In this document: positions 1-6,191 of the stretch, piece by piece | Layout of the letters: the number at the start of each line of letters is the position of its first letter | Numbering within the stretch: the first letter of the stretch is position 1 | Source of the DNA: DASZZV01 sp035544835 | GTDB taxonomy: Bacteria > Acidobacteriota > Thermoanaerobaculia > Gp7-AA8 | Assembly: GCA_035544835.1 (NCBI GenBank) | Contig: DASZZV010000220.1 | Location: forward strand, 1-25,553 | Direction: 5' to 3' | DNA: 25,553 nucleotides | Notes under the pieces: generated by a model | The model's database searches: none | Told to the model about the DNA's origin: nothing | What the model saw: the letters and a program-made list of their open reading frames with translations, nothing else | Position numbers and translations under genes: made by a program

Positions 1-105
1 GAGGGATCTGGGCGGGGGCCCTTCCATCGTGGTGCTCGCAAACATTTTCGATTGCCAAGGGTCTAAGGCCCCCGCCCAGATCCCTCGCTGCGGCTCGGGA
101 TGACA
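1..105. repeat. Truncated palindromic repeat element (copy 1)
   Basis: Positions 1-20 are the reverse complement of 67-86, with a 46-nt loop between. The right arm continues to 105 and ends in the box CTCGGGATGACA; the matching outer left arm lies beyond the window edge. The loop and both arms recur in inverted orientation at 25133-25256, with a single base difference in the loop. Positions 106-222 hold further degenerate pieces of the same family, including repeated GGATGACA boxes near 157 and 212. No coding potential was seen. It resembles non-autonomous REP/MITE-type elements. Confidence 0.85.
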
Positions 106-301
106 CCCACTCAGTTTCTTTTCTCAGTGGCAGCGCGCACGTCGTCCCTCCGCTCAGGATGACAAGCACGTTTCTTTCCCTCATCGGCGACGCAGCGTCG
201 TGCCTTGCTCGGGATGACAAGCTTTCGGATTTCGGGTGGAGGTGCTTCACGCGCGGAGAGGTCGGATACTGTGCACCACCATCTACCGACATAATGTGCA
301 G

Positions 302-1447
302 ATGCTTTTCGCCCTGAGTCTTCTACCCGCCTTTCTCTATCTTCTTCTGATCATCGACGCGTTATGGGGCTACCGAAAGCCGTGGTGGCTGCGGGAAGTT
401 CCGATCCCGTCGCGAGCGGTATGGCCTCTGGTTTCCATCGTCGCCGCGGCTCGCAACGAAGAGCGGAAGATCGCTGAGGGAGTGCGGTCGTTGCTGGCGC
501 TCGACTATCCGGCAATGGAGCTCGTTGTGATCGATGATCGCTCCACCGACCGAACCGGGGAAGTGTTGCAGGGGATTGCGGCAACGGACCCTCGTCTCCG
601 CATCGTAACGGTGCGAGAGCTGCCCCCGCATTGGCTTGGAAAAAATCACGCGCTGCAGCTCGGAGCGGATGAGGCGAAAGGCGAGCTGCTGCTCTTCACG
701 GACGCGGACGTCGTTCTGGAGCCGACGTGTTTGAAACGCGCCGTGGCATACATGGAAGAGAGCTCCATCGATCATCTCACCTGTGCTCCGGAGATGACCG
801 GCGGAACGCTCGCGCTGCGCATGTTCGTGGCGGCCTTCAGTCTATTTTTCTCGATGTATGCCCGGCCCTGGAAGGCGCCGGATCCGAAGAGCAGAGCACA
901 TGTCGGCGTCGGAGCCTTCAACCTCCTGCGGACCGCGCTCTACAGGAAATTCGGTGGCCATTCGCGCATCGCCATGAGACCTGATGACGATATGAAACTT
1001 GGAAAACTGGTGAAGCTGGCTGGGGGAAGTCAGCGTTTCATCTCCGGTGCGGGCATGGTGCGCGTGGAGTGGTATTCGACGCTCCCCGAGGCCATTGATG
1101 GTTTGATGAAGAACTCTTTTTCAGGTGTCGATTACAGCTACGGGATGCTGATCGGTGCAACAGTGGTGCAGGCCTGGGTGAACCTCTGGCCTTTCATCGG
1201 ACTGTTGGTGTGTCACGGTGGGGTGCGGGTCGCGAGCGCCATATCGGCGGGCATGATCATCTTCGTGTCCGGTACATTCTCCCGCGGCGGGCGGATGTCG
1301 CCCTGGTTCGGGTTCACCTTTCCGATCTCAACGGTGATCTTCCTGTACGTGTTGTGGAAGGCGGCCATCCGGACGTCACGTCAGGGAGGGATTCGGTGGA
1401 GGGAAACGCTGTATCCTCTGGACGAACTGCGCGCGAACAGAGTCTGA
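302..1447 (+). CDS. Family 2 glycosyltransferase, membrane-anchored
   Basis: A GT2 (GT-A fold) glycosyltransferase of about 381 aa that would transfer a nucleotide-sugar moiety on the cytoplasmic membrane face. An N-terminal hydrophobic helix (residues 1-19) precedes the catalytic domain. That domain shows the nucleotide-binding motif VVIDDRSTDRTGE (76-88), the metal-binding motif FTDADVV (132-138) and an acidic RPDDD motif (226-230). Two or three hydrophobic segments follow at the C-terminus. The layout resembles CrtQ/HpnB-like enzymes that act on carotenoid or hopanoid lipids, but the acceptor cannot be read from sequence. I chose the ATG at 302 because the membrane helix begins there. An in-frame GTG at 236, directly after repeat debris, would add 22 polar residues and cannot be excluded. 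No clear Shine-Dalgarno sequence precedes either start. The gene stands alone and converges on the phosphatase gene. Confidence 0.82.
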   Translation: MLFALSLLPAFLYLLLIIDALWGYRKPWWLREVPIPSRAVWPLVSIVAAARNEERKIAEGVRSLLALDYPAMELVVIDDRSTDRTGEVLQGIAATDPRLRIVTVRELPPHWLGKNHALQLGADEAKGELLLFTDADVVLEPTCLKRAVAYMEESSIDHLTCAPEMTGGTLALRMFVAAFSLFFSMYARPWKAPDPKSRAHVGVGAFNLLRTALYRKFGGHSRIAMRPDDDMKLGKLVKLAGGSQRFISGAGMVRVEWYSTLPEAIDGLMKNSFSGVDYSYGMLIGATVVQAWVNLWPFIGLLVCHGGVRVASAISAGMIIFVSGTFSRGGRMSPWFGFTFPISTVIFLYVLWKAAIRTSRQGGIRWRETLYPLDELRANRV

Positions 1448-1449
1448 GC

Positions 1450-1661
1450 GAATGCAGAATTCAAACTGCAGAATGCGGGATGGACCCGAACCTTGGTTTT
1501 GAACGCCGGAGCGTTCCGGCGATGTAGGCCAGCCTGAGAGGGGATTCGCCGCCTCAACTACCAGGGACTAGCTAAGATTCCTCGTTCGCTCCGGAACGCC
1601 TCCGGCGTTCAAGAATCGTAGAAAAATGCATTCTGCATTCTCAGCATTCTCAATTCTGCAT
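1450..1661. repeat. Convergent intergenic region with inverted and heptamer repeats
   Basis: This 212-bp gap separates two convergent genes and holds two nested repeat types. An imperfect inverted repeat pairs 1498-1519 with 1588-1611 (core GAACGCCGGA on the left, TCCGGCGTTC on the right). Outside it, 1455-1482 and 1626-1664 carry degenerate 7-nt periodic motifs related to GCAGAAT and its complement ATTCTGC, also in inverted orientation. The structure could end transcription from both sides, but there is no T-run to prove it. Confidence 0.6.
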
Positions 1662-2504
1662 TCATTCCGCCCGCAGCACAAACAGAGTCATGTCGTCCAC
1701 CTGTGGCCCGTCGACGAACTGCCTCACTGCGTCCATCACCCCGTCCAGCACCTCTTCATGCGGCAAGGTACGAATGAGCGAGTAGAGTCGCTCCGTCCCG
1801 AAGTCCAACCCCTCTTCTGACTCCGCCTCGACGATGCCGTCGGTGTAAACGATCAGCCGGTCACCCGCGGAGAGCCTGAGACTCTGCTGATGCCAGGCAG
1901 GCGACGGCGCCAGGCCGACCACCGGACCACGCGAGCAGATCAGATTGAGCGAGCCGTCGCCGTGAATCACGAAGGGATAGCAGTGCCCGGCGTTCACGAT
2001 TCCCATTGAGCCGTCGGGAAAGGCGCGACCGACCACGAGCGTCGCGAAACGGTTGAAGGGAATGACATCCCGAAGGGCGCTGTCGAGCGAGGCAACGATT
2101 TCGGCGGGGTCCGATGAAGAACACGACCGGATCAATCGCTCCAGCTCCTCCTGAATGAAAGCCATGAAGATGGCCGCGCGCAGTCCATGTCCGGCGAAAT
2201 CGCCGACGGCAAACCAGAGCACGCCGGAGATGTCTGAGGCGAAGAAAAAGTCGGCCGTATACGCCGTTGCCGGACGCGACGTCGCCTTGACGACGTAGCG
2301 CGGGCTTACCCGTTCCCGTAAAGAGATCCCGTTCGCGATTTCTTCGTTATGCAGCGACGGCTGGAGTGCATCGTTTGCAAGGCCGATATCCAAGCTCGCG
2401 GGTCTCGCCGAGATCGTGGAACCCGACCTTGTTGGCGTCACGAATGCGTCGAGCATCCCGGCAGGTGGGAAAACAGAAGATCTTTGTGGTTCGTGAGCCG
2501 ACAT
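1662..2504 (-). CDS. SpoIIE-type PP2C serine phosphatase
   Basis: A 280-aa PPM/SpoIIE-family serine/threonine phosphatase of the RsbU type. Metal-binding aspartates are present in order: D85 (TADFF, in place of GGDFYD), D102 in VGDFAGHG, D222 in YTDG, and D270-D271 in VDDMT. NAGH (171-174) is also intact, so the enzyme should be active. It has no membrane segment or sensor domain; the N-terminal 60 residues look unstructured. The start is unusual. No ATG, GTG or TTG lies between the end of the upstream gene (2347) and the essential GDFAGHG motif. The best candidate is ATG at 2504, preceded by GAGGGAG six nt away, which places the first 158 nt out of frame inside the upstream Ada domain. It is the third gene of the sigma-factor operon. 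It may dephosphorylate a partner-switching regulator, but no STAS or kinase partner is adjacent. Confidence 0.85.
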   Translation of the reverse strand: MSAHEPQRSSVFPPAGMLDAFVTPTRSGSTISARPASLDIGLANDALQPSLHNEEIANGISLRERVSPRYVVKATSRPATAYTADFFFASDISGVLWFAVGDFAGHGLRAAIFMAFIQEELERLIRSCSSSDPAEIVASLDSALRDVIPFNRFATLVVGRAFPDGSMGIVNAGHCYPFVIHGDGSLNLICSRGPVVGLAPSPAWHQQSLRLSAGDRLIVYTDGIVEAESEEGLDFGTERLYSLIRTLPHEEVLDGVMDAVRQFVDGPQVDDMTLFVLRAE

Positions 2505-3237
2505 ATCGCACTCCCTCTCGAGCAAGTGTCTCGAGCTCTTCGACAGGTGTTCCTTCCGCGGCCAGGAGTTTGCGTTTCATGGCCGGGCCGTAGCCGTAAT
2601 TTCCGATTCCGCCGCTGGTCGGAACGACACGATGGCAGGGGAGGACCAGAGGCACCGGATTCGAAGCCATGATGTTTCCGACAGCGCGTACAGCCTTCGG
2701 TCGTCCTGCTTCGCGGGCCACCCATTCGTAGGTTCTGACCTCACCGCGAGGGATCTCGGCGATGATGCGCAGAACGGTCTGCTCGAAGTCGGTGCGGCCG
2801 GTCAGATCTACGTCCGGCGCAGACGACAGCTCGCCCCGCAATGCAGCAGCGACAGCTTTTCGATATCGTTCCGGAACGGGTTGCTGTCGGAGCTCGCGGC
2901 GGCAACGAACGCCGTAGCTCTTGCGGAATTCATCGGCTGTTGATGCGCGCATGTCTACTGCGCGCACTCCATTGGACGAGTAGGCGATCCAGACGCGGGT
3001 ACCGTCGACATCGATGGAGTCGAATGAGTCACACAGGGTTGACACCAGGCTCTCCTGGCCCGGGCGGCGCGGCGCAGCCAGGGAACGGACCGCCGTTGCG
3101 AAGTTTTCGACGTCGGTCAGCGAATCGTGGCAGCTACCGCAGGTGTGGAGATGGCTTTCGACTTCTACCGAGTCGCCCCTTTCCAGCTCACCGGTGCGGA
3201 GTGCATCGATGCGAGTCAGCACAGATCTACACTGCAT
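2347..3237 (-). CDS. Anti-sigma zinc finger fused to Ogt/MGMT and Ada Cys4 domain
   Basis: A 296-aa three-part fusion. Residues 1-50 form a ZAS/zf-HC2 anti-sigma domain with C3 and the H29-x3-C33-x2-C36 signature. Residues about 65-232 are an O6-alkylguanine-DNA alkyltransferase: an RNase H-like N-terminal part, then the DNA-binding part with active-site motif PCHRV (acceptor C201). Residues about 241-293 match the N-terminal Ada domain that repairs methylphosphotriesters. All four zinc cysteines are present (C255, C259, C287, C290 in IFC, PTC and PCKRC); C255 aligns with the methyl acceptor C38 of E. coli Ada. Domain order is reversed relative to Ada and the AraC-type helix-turn-helix is absent. 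The start codon overlaps the sigma-factor gene by 11 nt and follows a GAGGTGA ribosome site, so the two are translationally coupled. Inferred role: cytoplasmic repair protein and alkylation-sensing anti-sigma factor. The domain identities are firm; the switching mechanism is inference. Confidence 0.9.
   Translation of the reverse strand: MQCRSVLTRIDALRTGELERGDSVEVESHLHTCGSCHDSLTDVENFATAVRSLAAPRRPGQESLVSTLCDSFDSIDVDGTRVWIAYSSNGVRAVDMRASTADEFRKSYGVRCRRELRQQPVPERYRKAVAAALRGELSSAPDVDLTGRTDFEQTVLRIIAEIPRGEVRTYEWVAREAGRPKAVRAVGNIMASNPVPLVLPCHRVVPTSGGIGNYGYGPAMKRKLLAAEGTPVEELETLAREGVRYVGSRTTKIFCFPTCRDARRIRDANKVGFHDLGETRELGYRPCKRCTPAVAA
2511..2517 (-). promoter_or_regulatory. Ribosome binding site deciding the phosphatase start
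   Basis: On the minus strand GAGGGAG lies six nt upstream of the ATG at 2504. It supports initiation inside the overlapping upstream reading frame. The next in-frame ATG (2456) has no such site. Confidence 0.55.
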
Positions 3238-3847
3238 GGGTCACCTCATTTTGTGAGAGCGCATCGCGAAGGAGCTTGAGCGATCGAAAGACACGACCGC
3301 GCAGAGCCGACTCATCGAGGCCCACAGTTTTCGAGATGTCCGCATAGGACATCTCTTCCATAAATCGAAGGACAATCAACTCACGGCTGGAAGCGGGGAG
3401 GGTGGAGAGTGCCTGCTCGAGCGCCTGTCGCTCCTGATGTTCCTCCAGGGCGGCGGTGACCGAACAGCCAGAGACGAGCGGCCCGATGCGGCCGTCATCG
3501 AAGGCAGTCAATGGTTCGTCGAGACGCGTCTTGCTGCCGCGCCGTTTGTTGAAGGCGAGGTTTCGGACGATTCGAAACAGCCACGGCTTGACGGCCAGCG
3601 CTTCCACGCGAGCTGCCTCGTACTGGCGAGTCAGGGCATCGTGAGCGCGCAGAAAGGCATCCTGTACGACCTCCTGTGCGTCGAAGCGATTGTCGAGAAT
3701 ACGATTTGCGTAATTAAACAGACGCGGCTCGAATTCATCGACGAGCTTCTCGAACGCTCCCTGAGCGCGGTGGTGAACAGCGAGTGCGAGATTCTCGCTC
3801 TCAGGCGCTTTCAAGAGTGCGCATCCTCCGGTCCAGCTGCTTCTCAT
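3227..3847 (-). CDS. ECF-family RNA polymerase sigma factor
   Basis: A 206-aa extracytoplasmic-function sigma factor. Region 2 spans about residues 27-105 and includes the core-binding and -10 recognition stretch with DAQEVVQDAF (56-65) and KPWLFRIVRNLA (87-98). Region 4 spans about 140-196 with LPASSRELIVLRF and the helix-turn-helix YADISKTVGLDESALRGRV. There is no region 3 or C-terminal extension. I chose the ATG at 3847; an upstream TTG at 3904 would add 19 non-conserved residues. It is the first gene of an operon with its presumed anti-sigma factor, the usual ECF arrangement. Target genes are unknown, but alkylation-stress genes are the obvious guess given the partner's repair domains. 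No convincing ECF-type autoregulatory promoter was identified upstream. Confidence 0.92.
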   Translation of the reverse strand: MRSSWTGGCALLKAPESENLALAVHHRAQGAFEKLVDEFEPRLFNYANRILDNRFDAQEVVQDAFLRAHDALTRQYEAARVEALAVKPWLFRIVRNLAFNKRRGSKTRLDEPLTAFDDGRIGPLVSGCSVTAALEEHQERQALEQALSTLPASSRELIVLRFMEEMSYADISKTVGLDESALRGRVFRSLKLLRDALSQNEVTHAV

Positions 3848-4005
3848 ATCTCTAGTAACACATCCAAAGCGCTCGGCGTTCGCGGCCTTTGCTGATTTCC
3901 TCAAAAAAACTCACGCGGCAGGTTGTTGCCAGCGCATCTCCGAGGGGAGCGGCAGTGCATATGGGCAAACTCCAGCTATTCTTCCTCTCGCGCGGGAGGA
4001 TCGCC

Positions 4006-4656
4006 ATGACACTCGTAGATCTCAGCCACAAGATCGGCCCCGGCACGATCACCTATCCGGGCTTTCCATCACCGACCATCAGCGACTTCCTGAGTCGTGA
4101 TGCTTCGCGGGCGCGATACGCGTCTGGCACGACCTTCCACATCGGGCGCATCGATATGGTCGCGAACACGGGGACCTACATCGATGCGCCCAGTCATCGC
4201 TATGAAGGGAGAGTCGACATCTCCGGCCTGACTCTCGAGGCCATCGCCGACCTGGAGGGGCTGTGCATCAATGTCGGAAGCGGTACGCGGTCCATCGAGC
4301 CGGCTGTGCTGACGGGCCTCGACCTGGCCGGCCGAGCCATCATCTTCCGCACCGGTTGGTCGCGTCACTTCGGTACCGACGCTTACGCGCACGGCCATCC
4401 TTTTCTCAGTGTTGCCGCAGCCGAGCAGCTGGTGTTAGCCCGCGTCGCACTGGTTGGGATCGACTCGCTGAATGTCGACGACACCGCCACGGGCGAACGG
4501 CCTGTCCATTCGGCGCTGCTCGCAGCATCCATTCCGATCGTCGAGCACCTGACCAATCTCGATCAACTGCCCGCGAGTGGCTTCCGCTTCTTTGCCGTGC
4601 CGCCGAAGATCGCCGGCATGGGGAGTTTTCCTATTCGCGCCTTCGCCATCGTCTGA
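4006..4656 (+). CDS. Cyclase-family metal hydrolase (arylformamidase-like)
   Basis: A 216-aa protein of the cyclase/kynurenine formamidase family (PF04199 type), metal-dependent hydrolases that open amide or ester bonds in substrates such as N-formylkynurenine. The signature appears as NTGTYIDAPSHRY (residues 53-65), a variant of HxGTHxDxPxH in which Asn and Tyr replace two of the usual histidines. The remaining Asp and His metal ligands are present. Further conserved pieces are IIFRTGWSRH and VGIDSLNVDD. The ATG at 4006 follows GGGAGG and begins the typical MTLVDLSH N-terminus; upstream in-frame ATGs are unlikely. It is divergent from the sigma operon across a 158-bp gap. It lies 52 bp before a PLP decarboxylase gene, so a shared role in aromatic amino acid breakdown is possible but unproven. 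Exact substrate unknown. Confidence 0.85.
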   Translation: MTLVDLSHKIGPGTITYPGFPSPTISDFLSRDASRARYASGTTFHIGRIDMVANTGTYIDAPSHRYEGRVDISGLTLEAIADLEGLCINVGSGTRSIEPAVLTGLDLAGRAIIFRTGWSRHFGTDAYAHGHPFLSVAAAEQLVLARVALVGIDSLNVDDTATGERPVHSALLAASIPIVEHLTNLDQLPASGFRFFAVPPKIAGMGSFPIRAFAIV

Positions 4657-4658
4657 CT

Positions 4659-4681
4659 TTTTCAATTTTCAATTTTCAATT
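4659..4681. repeat. Heptameric tandem repeat (CAATTTT type)
   Basis: Three to four near-perfect copies of a 7-nt unit (TTTTCAA) directly follow the hydrolase stop codon. They sit just upstream of the -10 box of the next gene and would make its spacer region AT-rich. Confidence 0.7.
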
Positions 4682-4692
4682 CGGCACCTCCG

Positions 4693-4698
4693 TATAAT
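4693..4698 (+). promoter_or_regulatory. Candidate leaderless promoter, -10 box TATAAT
   Basis: A perfect TATAAT ends 10 nt before the decarboxylase ATG at 4709. No Shine-Dalgarno sequence lies between, and the expected start site would fall within a few nt of the ATG. No good -35 was found; the heptamer repeat occupies that position. Confidence 0.6.
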
Positions 4699-4708
4699 CT
4701 CCCCGCTC

Positions 4709-6133
4709 ATGACCTTACCTCTGGAGCCCGATTCCTCCGAGATGCGTCGCCTCGTTGATGAGGCGATGGTTCGTATCACCCGCCATCTCGAGACACTGCC
4801 GGAGCAGCCTGCCGGGATGATCGAAGGCTCGGACCAGTATGCCCGGACGTTGATCGAGCCTCTCCCGGTGCAGGGTGCCGATTACAACTCGCTGCTCGAC
4901 TTTCTCTTCAACGAGGCGATTCCACGGTCGTTCAACACGGCCGGTCCCGGCTATCTCGCCTATATCCCCGGCGGGGGTTTGTTTCACTCGGCGGTGGCCG
5001 ACCTGATTGCCGATTCCGTCAATCGCTATGTCGGAGTTTTTGCAGCAGCGCCGGCACTGGTTCAGCTCGAGAGCAACGTCATCCGATGGTTCTGCGAGAT
5101 CTTCGGCTTCGGGGAGGGGAGCGGTGGAATCCTGACCACGGGCGGATCGCTTTCGAACTTCGGAGCGGTCGTGGCCGCGCGGAAGCAGAAGCTCCCGGAG
5201 GACTTTCTCAAGGGGACCCTGTATGCCAGCGACCAGGTTCATCACTCTTTGAACAAGGCGGCCTCATTGGCTGGCTTTCCTGCGGCGAACGTCCGGGAGA
5301 TCCCGACGGACGAGAATTTCAGAATTCGAACCGAGGCTCTCGAGGAAGCGATCCAGCGTGACCGAAAGAATGGGTTCACTCCCTTCTTCATCGCCGGGAG
5401 TGCCGGAACTACATCGACCGGAGCAGTCGATGACCTCGACGATCTGGCGGCCATCGCTCAACAGGAATCGATGTGGTTTCACGTTGACGGTGCCTACGGC
5501 GGATTCTTCGTCCTCACAGAGCAGGGACGGAAGACTCTCCGCGGGATGGAGAAGGCCGACTCGATCGTCGTCGATCCGCACAAGACCTTGTTTCTGCCGT
5601 ACGGTACCGGCGCTCTACTGGTGCGTGACGGCGAGACGTTGCGACGCGCTCACAGCCTTCATGCCGACTATCTTCCCGATATGCAGACTGATTCCGATCT
5701 CGTCGATTTCTGCGAGATCTCGCCGGAGCTGTCGAGAGATTTCCGGGGCTTGAGGATCTGGCTGCCCTTAAAGATGTTCGGGATCGAACCGTTCCGCGAA
5801 CAGCTCGAAGAGAAGCTGCGTCTCACTCAGTGGGCTGCGGCCGGGCTGCGGCAGATTCCTGGAATCGAGATCGTCGCCGAGCCCCAACTCTCCATCGTGG
5901 CCTTCCGACTCGTCGTTGCGGGCCGCAGCCGGGAGGAGCTCGATGCCCTCAATCGAGAGCTACTGGCCCGCATCAATGGACGACAGAGGGTGATGCTGAC
6001 ACCTACGATCGTGAGCGAGAGATTCGTCCTCCGCATATGTGTCGTTTCCTTTCGCACACATCAGGATCGTATGGAGATGGCCCTCGAAGACATCCGAGCC
6101 GCGGTCGACGAGATGGCTGAGAAGGTTCCGTGA
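4709..6133 (+). CDS. PLP-dependent group II decarboxylase (aromatic-L-amino-acid decarboxylase family)
   Basis: A 474-aa fold-type I PLP enzyme, full length for the DDC family, which decarboxylates aromatic amino acids (tryptophan, tyrosine, DOPA) or related substrates. Visible features are the N-terminal lid and substrate segment with SFNTAGPGYLAYIPGGG (74-90), the phosphate-binding TTGGSLSN (143-150), a ring-stacking histidine at H178/H179, GSAGTTSTGAVDDL, the PLP-nitrogen aspartate D260 in HVDGAYGG, and the Schiff-base lysine K292 in DPHKTLFLPYG. Start: ATG at 4709, with a TATAAT box 10 nt upstream and no ribosome site, implying leaderless translation. Many bacterial homologues carry generic decarboxylase names, and substrate cannot be assigned here. 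The neighbouring formamidase-like hydrolase hints at tryptophan-related metabolism. Confidence 0.9.
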   Translation: MTLPLEPDSSEMRRLVDEAMVRITRHLETLPEQPAGMIEGSDQYARTLIEPLPVQGADYNSLLDFLFNEAIPRSFNTAGPGYLAYIPGGGLFHSAVADLIADSVNRYVGVFAAAPALVQLESNVIRWFCEIFGFGEGSGGILTTGGSLSNFGAVVAARKQKLPEDFLKGTLYASDQVHHSLNKAASLAGFPAANVREIPTDENFRIRTEALEEAIQRDRKNGFTPFFIAGSAGTTSTGAVDDLDDLAAIAQQESMWFHVDGAYGGFFVLTEQGRKTLRGMEKADSIVVDPHKTLFLPYGTGALLVRDGETLRRAHSLHADYLPDMQTDSDLVDFCEISPELSRDFRGLRIWLPLKMFGIEPFREQLEEKLRLTQWAAAGLRQIPGIEIVAEPQLSIVAFRLVVAGRSREELDALNRELLARINGRQRVMLTPTIVSERFVLRICVVSFRTHQDRMEMALEDIRAAVDEMAEKVP

Positions 6134-6178
6134 TTCGGAATGTTTTTCGTCAATCGCGTCCCAATCGGATTCTTAAGC

Positions 6179-6184
6179 CATAAT
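6179..6184 (+). promoter_or_regulatory. Candidate leaderless promoter, -10 box CATAAT
   Basis: CATAAT ends 7 nt before the kinase ATG at 6192. The sequence between is CCCCGCG with no ribosome site. It resembles the promoter before the decarboxylase (ATAATC followed by CCCCGC in both). No convincing -35 was seen. Confidence 0.5.
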
Positions 6185-6191
6185 CCCCGCG

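Noticed and set aside
3848..3904. Extended sigma-factor start at TTG 3904
   Set aside because: It adds non-conserved residues and a better ATG exists at 3847.
3848..4005. ECF-type autoregulatory promoter upstream of the sigma gene
   Set aside because: GGCAAC- and GGAAAT-like boxes are visible on the minus strand, but none has a convincing partner at the right spacing.
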